NCBI RefSeq assembly: GCF_002250835.2
Contig: NZ_NOJY02000010.1
Coordinates: forward strand, 1-64,000
Direction: 5' to 3'
DNA: 64,000 bases
Source: Romboutsia weinsteinii
GTDB taxonomy: Bacteria > Bacillota > Clostridia > Peptostreptococcales > Peptostreptococcaceae
Each line of letters starts with the position of its first letter. The stretch's first letter is position 1. The position numbers and the translations under genes are program-made. A model generated the notes under the pieces. It searched no databases. It was not told the DNA's origin and saw only the letters and a program-made list of their open reading frames with translations. This document shows positions 1 to 8,899 of the stretch, piece by piece.

Positions 1-157
1 GTGATTAGTTATAAATTCCAATTTATCGAGTAGATTTGAGATGGAATATTAATATAATACGAACATTTTTATTCTATTAATCACGAAATTGTCTAACATA
101 GCATACTTTTATTACATGCTATTTAAAATTTATTGGATAAAAGGGGATAAAGTTAAT

Positions 158-409
158 ATGTTAAAGTGTAAAGATTGCAAGAAATGGTTAACTTCAACAA
201 GAACTCAGTTAGCTGTTGATAGCAATAATACTGTAAAAAAGGTTATAAATATTCCAGCAAAGGAATGTCATATGTGTGGCAAAATTACTATTAATGATTC
301 TACAATGAAAAGAGTAAACAGATATATTAATGAATGTAAAGAAGAAGTATTAGATTTTCAAAAATATGAAGATGATGAATCTGTAGCATCAAATGAACTT
401 TTACTATAA
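158..409 (+). CDS. Small YgiT-type zinc-finger protein
   Basis: An 83-residue protein with two CxxC pairs, C4/C7 and C37/C40, arranged as in YgiT/MqsA-type zinc-finger proteins, where the second knuckle follows a short V-x-x-I-P-A strand. Here the strand reads VKKVINIPA just before C37. I chose the ATG at 158 because AAGGGGA lies about 10 bases upstream; an upstream in-frame TTG at 89 has no ribosome site. The acidic C-terminal tail (EDDESVASNE) has no recognisable domain. In the family, such fingers are DNA-binding antitoxin parts or small free-standing proteins. No toxin partner is adjacent here: the next gene is a decayed peptidase. The family call is from motif spacing only and the function is unknown. 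Confidence 0.6.
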   Translation: MLKCKDCKKWLTSTRTQLAVDSNNTVKKVINIPAKECHMCGKITINDSTMKRVNRYINECKEEVLDFQKYEDDESVASNELLL

Positions 410-468
410 TTAAATTGATACTTACTATAAACTTAATAAGCACGTCTAATTTTATTTTGGGAGGGAAG

Positions 469-1547
469 TTGATTGAGGAAAAAGTAGAGTATTTTAATCA
501 TTATGTCAATATAATGAAAGAAAATTACTGTAATTTTGATGTGTTTTATAATAAATACAAAACAGAATACTTAGACTTATATGAAGTTCTTAAAGAAGAG
601 ATAGAAAATAGCAATGACAACGAGGAATTTTATAATATAATGGGTACTTCAATAAATTTACTTGGAGATGGTCACACTAATTTAATAGAACCAAATCAAG
701 TGGGTTGGTTTAGAGATGCATATAAAGGACAATAGCAAGGTAAAGTTTTAAATGATGAAGAGTTAGTAGATAAAAATAAAAAATGGGAAAATTACTTAAT
801 TCAAAAGGATAATTTGCAAAGTTTACACAAAAAAGTTAATGAAAAGATTTCTAAAAATAATAATAAAGAAAATATAGAAACAAAGATAATTGATGAAGAA
901 ATTGCTTATCTTAAAATCAATAGCTTTATGGAATTTACTAAGGAAGATACTGATAAAATAAATGAGTTATACAAAGATATAAATAATTATAACGATTATA
1001 TTATAGATATAAGAAATAATGGTGGTGGAAATGATCAATTATGGATGGAACACATAGTAAATCCTATAGTAAATGATACATATGAAAGTACAGAATATAC
1101 ACTTCACAAAGAAGGTAGAATAACAAAAGATTATTATGCAAGTAGAGGATATAGTTTAAAGGATATAAATGAATTTCCTAATAAGGATATATTAAAAAGT
1201 GTGAGAAATATAGATGATTATAAATATTATACTGAATATAATACGAAATTTACTAACGATAGTATATGGGAAGGAGAAAGTAAAACCGGATATAATGGTA
1301 ATATATATTTACTAGTAAATAAAGGTGTATTTTCTTCATCCGAGGGATTAGCTGTATTTTGTAAAAATAGTGGTTGGGCAAAAGTTGTGGGAAATAAAAA
1401 TAGTGGTGGGATGGTATTGGAATAGATCCTATAGTATTTACTTTGCCAAATAGTGGATTATTTTATTATACAGTTAAAAATATTGTAGTTGCAAATACTT
1501 ATATGGAAGTGTTCACTAAGGCTGATGTTTTGGTGGACACTTTATGA
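469..1547 (+). pseudogene. Decayed S41-family (C-terminal processing-like) peptidase
   Basis: Reading from a TTG behind GGGAGG at about 460, the frame encodes a tail-specific-protease-like protein. It contains LLGDGHTNL, IIDIRNNGGGND and VFSSSEGLAVF; the latter two are the substrate-strand and catalytic Ser regions of S41 peptidases. A TAG at 733-735 interrupts the frame and translation would continue in the same frame after it. A one-base loss near 1411 shifts the frame, after which GIGIDPIVFTLPNSGL, the expected strand after the active site, continues in the next frame to a TGA at 1545. With two lesions the gene is not expected to give an active protease. Its N-terminus is also shorter than usual for this family. 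Confidence 0.8.
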
Positions 1548-1587
1548 TTTCTGATAGTAGCTATAGAGATTTAATAAGGGGGATATT

Positions 1588-2043
1588 ATGGGATACGTAG
1601 AAGATTTACGATTAGTCATTGGAAATAGAGCCATTAATTTAGTGGCAACAGCAGTAATAGTAGTAAATGAACTAAATGAAATACTACTTCAAAAAAGAAG
1701 TGAGCCTTATGGTTCATGGGGTTTACCAGGTGGATTAATAGAATTAGGTGAGTCAACTGAGTTGGCTGGAAAAAGAGAAGTATTTGAAGAAACGGGTATA
1801 TTAGTAGAAGATTTAAAGTTAATAGGTGTATTTTCTGGAAAAGAAGATAATTATATAAGATTAAAAAATGGTGATGAATATTATGTAGTGTTAACTGCTT
1901 ACTACACTAAATGTTTTACTGGTACCTTGTGCGCAGATGGAAATGAAACACTTGATTGTAGATTCTTTGACATATCTGAAATTCCAGATAAGCTATTAAA
2001 AAGACATAAGATAATTATTGAGAAGTATTTAGAAATGATATGA
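1588..2043 (+). CDS. Nudix hydrolase
   Basis: A 151-residue Nudix-fold protein. The Nudix box Gx5Ex7REUxEExGU is complete at residues 49-71 (G49, E55, R63-E64, E67-E68, G70) and follows the usual LPGG turn. The conserved glutamates coordinate the metal that cleaves nucleoside diphosphate-linked substrates (NDP-X). The substrate cannot be read from the sequence; housecleaning of damaged nucleotides or turnover of sugar- or cofactor-nucleotides are both possible. The ATG has AAGGGGGATA upstream. The gene stands alone, between the decayed S41 peptidase and a convergent minus-strand gene. Length is normal for a single-domain Nudix protein. Confidence 0.9.
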   Translation: MGYVEDLRLVIGNRAINLVATAVIVVNELNEILLQKRSEPYGSWGLPGGLIELGESTELAGKREVFEETGILVEDLKLIGVFSGKEDNYIRLKNGDEYYVVLTAYYTKCFTGTLCADGNETLDCRFFDISEIPDKLLKRHKIIIEKYLEMI

Positions 2044-2099
2044 AAATTTTATATTTAGTGCCTGTTGATATATCTGACGAATTGTAAAAAATACTAAAA

Positions 2100-2129
2100 T
2101 AGAGCTATGATTTTCTATTCATAGCTCTA
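2100..2129. terminator. Hairpin between convergent genes
   Basis: An 11-bp perfect stem (TAGAGCTATGA / TCATAGCTCTA) with an 8-base loop lies between the Nudix gene and the convergent gene ending at 2190. The T-rich tail (TATTTTAGTATTTTTT) is on the minus-strand side, so it mainly suits termination of the minus-strand gene. Confidence 0.6.
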
Positions 2130-2189
2130 CAGTAAAACTAATTATTATACCTGAAATTTTATGAAGAATATATAAAACGGTTAACATAC

Positions 2190-2819
2190 TTACTTTAAAG
2201 GGTATATTAATCTGCATTTTAAATTTTTTAACTCATTATAGTAAAAATAATTATGTTCAGCTCCTACGGTACATAAAATTCTTTTATCTTGGTTATTGTT
2301 TATAACTTTTTTTATCCTTTCGATCATCAATTGATTTCTCGCTATCCAATAAACATTGTGCATTACTGGATCTAATGAGTTAAACCATTCTTGTTTTTGA
2401 ATTATTATTTTATCAAGTTCAAATGAGTTCATAGGTAATAAACTTTTTCTGCCAACAGCCCATATTTTTTCATAGACTTCTTCTAAATCTTTAGCAAATT
2501 TATATTTTTGATCTTTGCTATAATTTCTCATATAATCCCAATCAACCATATCATCTTCATACCAATCTACTGGTACAAATTCAATTCCTTCATCCTCACA
2601 ATGTGGTATAATCATTTTTCTATATTCGGATGGTCCTAGATAACCTGAATAACATCTATCATTACAGTATTTATCCCAGTCTTCAGGTCTTACTTCTCCA
2701 CATATAATGTCTGGATTAAACTCTACGATAACTTCTTTCATCATCTCTAGTGTATATCCTTTTTCAAGTCTAAAACTATCATCCCCGTGAATACTACCCA
2801 AAATACCTACAATAGTCAT
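2190..2819 (-). CDS. TraB/GumN-like conserved protein
   Basis: A 209-residue cytosolic protein with no signal or membrane segment. An N-terminal GSIHGDD motif, a conserved acidic IICGEVRPED stretch and a C-terminal VGAEHNYFY motif are arranged like the GxxH ... E ... VGAxH motifs of the TraB/GumN/Tiki fold, whose members include metal-dependent proteases and signalling inhibitors. This is a pattern match by eye, not a domain hit. The start is backed by GGAGGATAT upstream of 2819. The gene sits alone on the minus strand ahead of two GNAT genes. Substrate and role are unknown. Confidence 0.4.
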   Translation of the reverse strand: MTIVGILGSIHGDDSFRLEKGYTLEMMKEVIVEFNPDIICGEVRPEDWDKYCNDRCYSGYLGPSEYRKMIIPHCEDEGIEFVPVDWYEDDMVDWDYMRNYSKDQKYKFAKDLEEVYEKIWAVGRKSLLPMNSFELDKIIIQKQEWFNSLDPVMHNVYWIARNQLMIERIKKVINNNQDKRILCTVGAEHNYFYYNELKNLKCRLIYPLK

Positions 2820-2864
2820 AAATATCCTCCATGTATAAAGTTTATGAATTTTAATTTAACAATT

Positions 2865-3392
2865 TTATATACTAATCCAATATCTTTTATAAAGATTGTT
2901 ACTTACGCTATCCAGTATTTCTGATTCAAAAACTCCATTATTTTTCTCAATTACTCTTGAAGATGGATAATTATAAGACTTACAAGTCACTAATATAGAA
3001 TTAATACCAAGCTCCTTTGATTTTTCTAACCCTAATTGCAATATAAGTTCTCCGTAACCTCTTCTTCTATTTGAAGGCGATATGTCATAACCTATGTGTC
3101 CAATAATGTTTTTTAAGAACTCAGAATTAAGCTCATGTCTAATTCTAATAACTCCTAAAACATCATTTTCTTTATTAACTAGCCAATATGTAGAAGATGC
3201 AACTCTATTTTCAGCTAATCCTATGTCCTTAGATTTATTTAGCAATTTTTCAACATACTTATCAAAATCTTCAAGAGCATCTTTATACATATTAAAATAC
3301 TCTTCATCTTTATGTATTTCATAATCTCTTACCATACATACAAAGCTATCTCTATAATCTTTTGAAGGTTCTATTAAAAATACTTTTTCCAT
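2865..3392 (-). CDS. GNAT N-acetyltransferase
   Basis: A 175-residue acetyltransferase of the GNAT fold. Motif A, the acetyl-CoA pyrophosphate loop, is GHIGYDISPSNRRRGYG at residues 98-114 with the Q/RxxGxG/A-type core RRRGYG. The motif B region with the Asn/Tyr-rich helix (SYNYPSSRVIEKNNG) follows at about 139-153. A strong AGGGGGAATAA site precedes the ATG at 3392. It resembles the GNAT at 3556-4077 in the GHIGYxxxPxxRRxGYG core and in length, so the two are probably old paralogues. Substrate (small amine, antibiotic or protein N-terminus) cannot be assigned. Confidence 0.9.
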   Translation of the reverse strand: MEKVFLIEPSKDYRDSFVCMVRDYEIHKDEEYFNMYKDALEDFDKYVEKLLNKSKDIGLAENRVASSTYWLVNKENDVLGVIRIRHELNSEFLKNIIGHIGYDISPSNRRRGYGELILQLGLEKSKELGINSILVTCKSYNYPSSRVIEKNNGVFESEILDSVSNNLYKRYWISI

Positions 3393-3555
3393 AAAGTTAT
3401 TCCCCCTAAATTAATTTAAAAGTATATGCTATAGATAATTAAATTATAGCAGAGTTTATAATTCCTAGCATGTTTATCAAAATAGATGTTTTTATACGTA
3501 TAAATAGAGTAATAATTTTAAGATTATACAAGAAACTTACTGTAGATTATGCATA

Positions 3556-4077
3556 TTAGCAAAGTGTAATCCAATATATTTGTTGCTCTTTATCTTTATA
3601 GATATTTTCGTCTGTTAATATTCCACCGCAACTGATCGCCGTCTGACTTGAAGCAATATTATCTTTATCACAGGTAATCATTACTTTTGGAATTTTCATG
3701 TCTTTTGCAATTTCTAAAGCAAGTAATAATTGTTGCTTACCATAACCTTTTTTTCGCTCAGTTGGGCGAACACCATATCCTATGTGCCCTCCGTGTTTTT
3801 CTAATTCATCAGTTAAAAAGTGACGCAGTTGAATAGTTCCTATAATTCTATTATCCGATTTTCTTACAGAAAAAAATGTGCTGGCATGAACATCATTGCG
3901 AAGTTTATCTTTCTCAATTGAAAGAACAGTTTCAAGCCATTCATCAAAATTATTATAATGGTATAATCCACAACTTCCATTGATACTAGTTTCCTCAAAG
4001 TCTAAATACTCTTGTTTGTATTCCAAAATTTTTTCTTCTAAAAGCTTTGATGGTTTTAATAAAATTAATTCACTCAA
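3556..4077 (-). CDS. GNAT N-acetyltransferase
   Basis: A 173-residue GNAT protein. Motif A is GHIGYGVRPTERKKGYG (residues 97-113), with RKKGYG binding the CoA pyrophosphate. The DKDNIASSQTAISCGG segment is the motif B helix region. The closest relative in the window is the neighbouring GNAT at 2865-3392. It is transcribed alone from the minus strand with AGGGGGTA upstream of the ATG at 4077. Two copies of a short dispersed repeat lie just upstream, at 4173 and 4309. The substrate is unknown. Confidence 0.9.
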   Translation of the reverse strand: MSELILLKPSKLLEEKILEYKQEYLDFEETSINGSCGLYHYNNFDEWLETVLSIEKDKLRNDVHASTFFSVRKSDNRIIGTIQLRHFLTDELEKHGGHIGYGVRPTERKKGYGKQQLLLALEIAKDMKIPKVMITCDKDNIASSQTAISCGGILTDENIYKDKEQQIYWITLC

Positions 4078-4172
4078 TTTAATACCCCCTAATATAAATA
4101 ATCTGTGGTTCGCATTACATTATATATAGCAATTGTTAATTTAATTCTAGTATAACTTAGATTTTTAGAAAT

Positions 4173-4201
4173 GATCACTAAAACAGATATTCTATTGAAC
4201 A
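4173..4201 (-). repeat. Short dispersed repeat, copy A
   Basis: On the minus strand this reads TGTTCAATAGAATATCTG followed by TTTTAGTGATC. It matches the copy at 10952-10982 at about 24 of 29 positions. Together with the copy at 4309 it is the only structure I see in the 334-base gene-free stretch 4078-4411, apart from the promoter region of the next gene. Confidence 0.6.
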
Positions 4202-4308
4202 CAAAAACAAGAGGAATTAACTAAGGTTATTGCTCCACTAATTGATTAATTATATCAACTAATCTGGTAAACATATACAGCTGGCTTAAATTCCATAAAA
4301 TTATATAT

Positions 4309-4337
4309 ATCCACTAAAATAGATCTTCTAATTGACA
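4309..4337 (-). repeat. Short dispersed repeat, copy D (diverged)
   Basis: The minus strand carries GTGTCAATTAGAAGATCTAT then TTTAGTGG, a diverged copy of the same element. The ATCTNTTTTAGTGG core is kept. It is in the same orientation as copy A, about 110 bases away. Confidence 0.45.
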
Positions 4338-4411
4338 CTTTTTAACTCTTAGCTTTGATATAATTTAATTGTAAATTCTAATAGGTTTGAAGCTTTAAGG
4401 GGGCGTAAATC

Positions 4412-5035
4412 ATGGAGAGTAACCTAAGGAGTATATTTGTAATAGGTGACAGTATATCTATACATTATGGATTATACTTAAAGGAGATGATAAAAGATAA
4501 ATTTAACTATGATAGAAAAATGGGTATTAAAGATGCATTGGATAATTTAGAGAGACCAATAGGAGCTAATGCTGGTGATAGTAGTATGGTTTTAGAATAT
4601 CTAACTGAAGAAAATAAGAAAAATGTTAAGTATGATATTTTACTTATAAATTGTGCAATGCATGATATTAGAGTTGATAGAAATTCATTAGAGAAACAAG
4701 TAAAAGAGTATGAGTACAAAATGAATTTAAGTAAAATAATTGATATAGCAAAGAGTATGTCTAATAAAGTAATATGGATTGCAACAACTCCTTTTAATGA
4801 AGTTATTCATAATTCAAGAAAAGATGGCTATTTAAGGTATATTAAAGACCTAGAAACTTACAATAAAATAGCAAAAGAAATAATAGATAATAAAAATATT
4901 GAATTTATAGATTTATATAGTTTTACAAAAAACTTAGGAGAAGATATATATTGTGACCATGTTCATTTTACTGAAGAAGTTAGAAGGCTACAATCTGCAT
5001 TTATATCGGGGTACTTATATACTTTGAAAGTATAG
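4412..5035 (+). CDS. SGNH/GDSL-family hydrolase
   Basis: A 207-residue SGNH-hydrolase-like protein. Block I is VIGDSI with catalytic Ser14, the oxyanion Asn of block III is in LLIN (N80), and the catalytic Asp-His pair is DHVH (D182, H185), matching the DxxH of block V. The family hydrolyses esters, acyl groups on sugars or lipids. There is no signal peptide, so it should act in the cytosol. Its ATG has AAGGGGGCG upstream. It is followed 60 bases later by a GNAT gene on the same strand, so the two could be co-transcribed. The natural substrate is not evident. Confidence 0.8.
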   Translation: MESNLRSIFVIGDSISIHYGLYLKEMIKDKFNYDRKMGIKDALDNLERPIGANAGDSSMVLEYLTEENKKNVKYDILLINCAMHDIRVDRNSLEKQVKEYEYKMNLSKIIDIAKSMSNKVIWIATTPFNEVIHNSRKDGYLRYIKDLETYNKIAKEIIDNKNIEFIDLYSFTKNLGEDIYCDHVHFTEEVRRLQSAFISGYLYTLKV

Positions 5036-5096
5036 GGATTAAAATATAATTATATTGATAATTATTTTATATTTTTAATAATGAGTAGGGGGATAT

Positions 5097-5912
5097 ATGG
5101 AAAGAGAATTATATGAGGGTATTAAGTCTAGGATAAAAAATTATAAGTTTAATTCTTTAATACATACAGACTATGAAGAAATCTTAGATTATGAAGTTAT
5201 ACTAGATACTGAAAAATGTGTATTGTTATATGGATACAACAAAGAAATGAAATTATATGAATTTAGCTTTGCAGCAGATGAACCTAAAGTAGTTTTAGAT
5301 GAAATAAATAGATCGAATAAAGCTGGGTTAATAACATTTATCCCTAATGAATGGGTATGTAAATTTAAAGAAAATGGATTTGATATATTCGCAATTTGGA
5401 ATGATTATTTTAATCAAGATATATCAAAATATATTGTAGATGATAAAATAGAAAAATTGTCTATAGATGAGTGTAAGCAAGCATCAGATATAACTTTATC
5501 TTGTAGAGGGCAAAGCAGAGGATTTGCAGGTCAAAGTGAAGAGTGGATATACAGATGGATTAATGGAATAGAACCTACTGCCAATATGTTTAATAGTAGA
5601 GATTCTTCAATACTAGTTCATAGAGAAAATAATACTATTTGCGGTATTGTATGTATTGCTATATATGGAGATAATAGGCAATCTGGGTCAACTTTGTGGA
5701 TTAGGGAAATTGCTGTAAGTCCTGAATATCAAAATAGAGGTATCGGAAAAAAATTGTTAAACCAAGCTCTTTTATATGGTGTTAAGAATGGAGCTAAGAA
5801 AAGTTATTTGATGGCAGATGAATGCAACAATAATGCGATACATCTGTATAGGAAGATGGGGTTTTATTCTGATAAAATTGAACATGAAATAACTATGATC
5901 AAAGACAAATAG
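5097..5912 (+). CDS. Two-domain GNAT acetyltransferase
   Basis: A 271-residue protein. Residues 1-115 form an N-terminal region without a motif I recognise (LYGYNKEMKLYEFSFAADEP, NEWVCKFKENGFD), and residues about 118-270 are a GNAT domain. Motif A is REIAVSPEYQNRGIGKKLL with the QNRGIG loop at 212-217; ADECNNNAIHLYRKMGF is the classic motif B. The length and an N-terminal half resembling a degenerate GNAT fold suggest a tandem-GNAT protein with one active site. A strong AGGGGGATAT site precedes the ATG. The substrate is unknown. Confidence 0.88.
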   Translation: MERELYEGIKSRIKNYKFNSLIHTDYEEILDYEVILDTEKCVLLYGYNKEMKLYEFSFAADEPKVVLDEINRSNKAGLITFIPNEWVCKFKENGFDIFAIWNDYFNQDISKYIVDDKIEKLSIDECKQASDITLSCRGQSRGFAGQSEEWIYRWINGIEPTANMFNSRDSSILVHRENNTICGIVCIAIYGDNRQSGSTLWIREIAVSPEYQNRGIGKKLLNQALLYGVKNGAKKSYLMADECNNNAIHLYRKMGFYSDKIEHEITMIKDK

Positions 5913-6202
5913 AAAAATATATCTATATAGTGCTTAAACTAAAATAAAGGGTTTCAAATTAAGAAAACCACAGTCTATGTGAATTGTGATAAATTAGTTT
6001 AAAGAATGCTATAATGAAAATATGTACACAATTGTTATATAATGCGAAATAACTATATATCTGATAACATATAGATAAATAGGAATTTAACTATGAGGTT
6101 ATTTAGCTACAAAATCTTATAATTCTCGCTAAACTTTAAGTAAGGAATAAATATGTTTGAAAGGATGTGAAACTTATTCAATTTTCAATAGGGGATATTG
6201 TA

Positions 6203-6445
6203 ATGTTTTTGATATTATTAGTATTTTCTTTATTTTTCATAAAGAAATATTACAAATCAAAACATAAAAAGTATCTATTATTTTTATTATTTTGTGTATG
6301 TGGAATATTTAATAGAAATAATATGATTTATATTAATGGGATAGAAATTAATAATACAATATATGTAGAGATATTTACGTATATAATTTTAGCTACAATA
6401 GTTATATTTGGATATAAACTATATAAGAAAAAAGAATTATTTTAA
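6203..6445 (+). CDS. Small membrane protein, unknown
   Basis: An 80-residue hydrophobic protein with a membrane segment at about 1-14, a basic loop (KKYYKSKHKK), and two further hydrophobic segments (YLLFLLFCVCGIF and EIFTYIILATIVIFGYKL). I chose the ATG at 203 bases past 6000 because AGGGGATA lies 9 bases before it. A GTG at 6167 in the same frame has its only purine-rich stretch too close. I recognise no family. The 254 bases before it (5913-6166) hold no gene that I can see. Confidence 0.55.
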   Translation: MFLILLVFSLFFIKKYYKSKHKKYLLFLLFCVCGIFNRNNMIYINGIEINNTIYVEIFTYIILATIVIFGYKLYKKKELF

Positions 6446-6489
6446 GTATATATATTGAATACTATTAATTAATATATTACGAATTTAGA

Positions 6490-6516
6490 AGTAGGAGCAT
6501 ATAAGATGCCCCTACT
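6490..6516. terminator. Bidirectional terminator
   Basis: Stem GTAGGaGCA / TGCcCCTAC with T-run CTTTTT on the plus strand and A-rich on the other side. It lies between the small membrane gene and the convergent DUF2087 gene. Confidence 0.8.
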
Positions 6517-6530
6517 TTTTGATATGCTTT

Positions 6531-6806
6531 TTATTTATATTTTTGGATAACCCAGTATTCACTACAGTTTTGAGTTCGCGCTAGATATTTATTTTCATAT
6601 AATTCTCTACGAATCAAAGCAATATCTCCAAATGTATGTATATCTTCGATAATTGAGTTTACTTCTTTCTCAGTATAAATTTTCTCATCTTCAAATCTAG
6701 TAATAATATAATCCAATACTTTAAGTTTCTTATTTCTTTTAGAAGGCCATATCTTGACTTTGTTATTGTCATCTAAAAAATTTTTTACATCTGCAATCCC
6801 ACTCAT
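6531..6806 (-). CDS. DUF2087 domain protein
   Basis: A 91-residue protein made almost entirely of a DUF2087 module: VLDYIITRFEDEKIYTEKEVNSII followed by DIALIRRELYENKYLARTQNCSEYW. These correspond to the family's K-Y-T-E-K-E-V-N helix and L-R-R-E-L ... S-x-Y-W end, and suggest a winged-helix-like fold. The start at 6806 is preferred because AAGGGGTG lies 9 bases upstream; an in-frame ATG at 6851 would add 15 residues without a ribosome site. The next gene upstream on this strand, the GNAT at 6858-7316, ends about 50 bases away, so the two may share a transcript. Confidence 0.8.
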   Translation of the reverse strand: MSGIADVKNFLDDNNKVKIWPSKRNKKLKVLDYIITRFEDEKIYTEKEVNSIIEDIHTFGDIALIRRELYENKYLARTQNCSEYWVIQKYK

Positions 6807-6857
6807 AAAATGCACCCCTTTATTTATTAAAACAAATATATTTGTTAACAAAAAACA

Positions 6858-7316
6858 TTATAGATTCTTACTCATTAATATATTAGTTGCTTTGTAATTT
6901 AACTTTTCATATAAGTTTATAGCTCTCGTATTATGCCCAAATACATGTAGTTCTATTTTTTCTAATCCTAGTGTTCTGGCTTTATTTTCGATTTCCTCCA
7001 TAGCCCTTAGACCATAGCCTTTACACTGATAATCCTCGTATATACTTATATCATATATAAAAGCAGAACCATTTCCTTTCTCACAGAGCCAAACCATACC
7101 AATAACTTCATTAGCTTCATTTAAGATAGAAAATAAATGGTTATTGTTGGAATATACCCCATTTGGAAGTAGCTTATTGTATTCAGATTTGGACTTGTGG
7201 AATGCTTCGTCTTCAGTCCAATTTCCAGATTCAATTTTTTCTTGTGCATAAATCTTTACCGCATTATCTATATATTGTTCAAATTCAGTACTAGACATTT
7301 GCATTAATATAGTCAT
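6858..7316 (-). CDS. GNAT N-acetyltransferase
   Basis: A 152-residue GNAT protein. Motif A is YDISIYEDYQCKGYGLRAM (QCKGYG, residues 97-102) and motif B is HVFGHNTRAINLYEKLNY, a textbook GNAT end. The ATG at 7316 has AGGGGGTATAA upstream. The gene is followed on the same strand by DUF2087. The substrate cannot be assigned; the N-terminal helix region EFEQYIDNAVKIYAQEKIES is common in uncharacterised Firmicute GNATs. Confidence 0.9.
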   Translation of the reverse strand: MTILMQMSSTEFEQYIDNAVKIYAQEKIESGNWTEDEAFHKSKSEYNKLLPNGVYSNNNHLFSILNEANEVIGMVWLCEKGNGSAFIYDISIYEDYQCKGYGLRAMEEIENKARTLGLEKIELHVFGHNTRAINLYEKLNYKATNILMSKNL

Positions 7317-7394
7317 ATTATTATACCCCCTAAATTAAGTAGAAAAATATATTCATAGGTAATTAAATTATAGCAGAGTTTATAATTTCTAGGT

Positions 7395-7481
7395 GATTTA
7401 CCATCTTTAGAATTAGATTTTAAAATTGCAAATGTTTTTGATGTTTCAATAAATAACGTTTTTGAGTACAAGGAGGATTAA
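7395..7481 (+). pseudogene. C-terminal relic of an XRE-family regulator
   Basis: The frame reads PSLELDFKIANVFDVSINN then VFEYKED and a stop at 7479-7481. This is the typical ending of small XRE regulators (P-S-L-x-L-A-x-K-I-A-x-x-F-x-V-x-I-E-x-I-F). No helix-turn-helix precedes it, so only the last third of the gene survives. It lies within the 669-base gap 7317-7985. Confidence 0.65.
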
Positions 7482-7791
7482 GGCAATATTTATTCTCGCC
7501 ACTTGAAATTACTATTGAGGGAAATATAGTTTTTCATAGTGAAGAGGAACAATTTGCATTTAATTATACTTAGATGACGGAGTGTGCAGTGGAAAACAAA
7601 TTGTATCAAAAAGATAGATTAAGAAAAAGAACATTGTTAACCAGTATTCAGATGAACTAATAGAATGTAGTATGCAAGTTAGTGCAGGACTTATATTTCT
7701 TTCCAACTAACACTATAGTACCAATGGTGTTATCAGCAGTCATAGGCAAAATGATTAATGATATCGAAACTAAATTAGTAAATAAAAATTA
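7482..7791 (+). pseudogene. Decayed coding sequence, unidentified
   Basis: The stretch has broken reading frames that look once-coding: SPLEITIEGNIVFHSEEEQF, then in another frame YSDELIECSMQVSAGLIF, then PMVLSAVIGKMINDIETK before a TAA at about 7789. I cannot name the ancestor. No open frame or ribosome site remains, so I treat it as remnant DNA downstream of the XRE relic. Confidence 0.35.
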
Positions 7792-7868
7792 AAGTATTAA
7801 AAAATAAATCATGGGAATTATCTCGTTGATTAGTCTTAACTATTGAAATAACTTAAATAGAGATAAGA

Positions 7869-7902
7869 GAACTGCTAAGTTTATAGTCTAGCAGTTCTTT
7901 TT
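7869..7902 (+). terminator. Rho-independent terminator
   Basis: Stem GAACTGCTA / TAGCAGTTC followed by TTTTT. It closes the decayed region just before the radical SAM operon. Confidence 0.8.
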
Positions 7903-7985
7903 ATGTTATTCTAATATAGATATACAATTGGAAAATATTACATAAATATATTATCTAACATATTTAAACTGGGAGAAGAACAATT

Positions 7986-8888
7986 ATGAAGCTAAAATCA
8001 TTTATAGAATTTTCAGCTTATGGGTTAAGAACAATATTCCTAAAAAATACTAATCCAATACTAGCTACTATAATACTTACAGATTATTGTAATCTTACTT
8101 GTAAGCATTGTGCAGTCAACAATATAAATAAAATAATTCACCCTTATGAAGAAATAAAAGAGGAAATGCTAAAGCTTTATGAGGAAGGCGTTAGAATTTT
8201 ATTTTTTTGTGGTGGAGAAACTCTTCTTTGGAAGGATAGAGGAAAAAGTGCTAAAGACTTAATTATAGAGGCTAAAGAAATAGGATTTGAATTAGTCAAT
8301 ATAGTTACAAATGGAACTATAGATTTAGACATTAAAGAAGCAGATATTATATTTTTAAGTATTGATGGAAGTAAAGAAAATCATAACTATATAAGAGGTA
8401 ATACCTTTGATACTATACTAAAAAATGTAGAAGAGGCTAATGAAAGTAATATCTGTGTTTATATGGCTATTAATAATAGAAATTATAATGACATAAAGGG
8501 ACTATGTGAATTAGTTAAAAATACTAAAAATTTAAATAGTATTTCTTTTAATTTTCATACACCATATGAGGGAACAGAGGATTTAAGTTTAAGTAAAGAA
8601 CAAAAAATTGAGGTAGTAAATACTATAAAACAACTTATGAAGGAAGGATACCCTATATTTAATTTATACTCTGCATTAGATTATTACTTAGATAACAATT
8701 GGAGTAGACCTTGTAAGCAATGTTTGGTAGTGGAAAATAAAAAAAGGTTTATCTGTGGAAGATGCGTAGAAATAGATGGACTATGTAATGAATGTGGATA
8801 TTTATTTGCTGTAGAGTTCTCTTTATTGTTTAGTGGAAATCCTAAGATAATATTTGAAACTTTAAAAACATATCTGAAATTTGTATAG
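7986..8888 (+). CDS. Radical SAM protein with cysteine-rich C-terminus
   Basis: A 300-residue radical SAM enzyme. The cluster-binding CxxxCxxC is CNLTCKHC (C35, C39, C42). The GGE motif follows in FFCGGETLL (about residues 73-80) and the FLSIDGSKENHNYIRG segment is the SAM-ribose strand typical of MoaA/PqqE-like enzymes. The C-terminal PCKQC ... ICGRC ... LCNECGY cysteines resemble a SPASM/twitch auxiliary-cluster region. The final helix (FAVEFSLLFSGNPKIIF) is hydrophobic. It is 11 bases upstream of the HemW-like gene, so they form an operon. No precursor peptide or heme gene is adjacent, and the reaction is unknown. Confidence 0.85.
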   Translation: MKLKSFIEFSAYGLRTIFLKNTNPILATIILTDYCNLTCKHCAVNNINKIIHPYEEIKEEMLKLYEEGVRILFFCGGETLLWKDRGKSAKDLIIEAKEIGFELVNIVTNGTIDLDIKEADIIFLSIDGSKENHNYIRGNTFDTILKNVEEANESNICVYMAINNRNYNDIKGLCELVKNTKNLNSISFNFHTPYEGTEDLSLSKEQKIEVVNTIKQLMKEGYPIFNLYSALDYYLDNNWSRPCKQCLVVENKKRFICGRCVEIDGLCNECGYLFAVEFSLLFSGNPKIIFETLKTYLKFV

Positions 8889-8899
8889 GAGAAGAGAAC

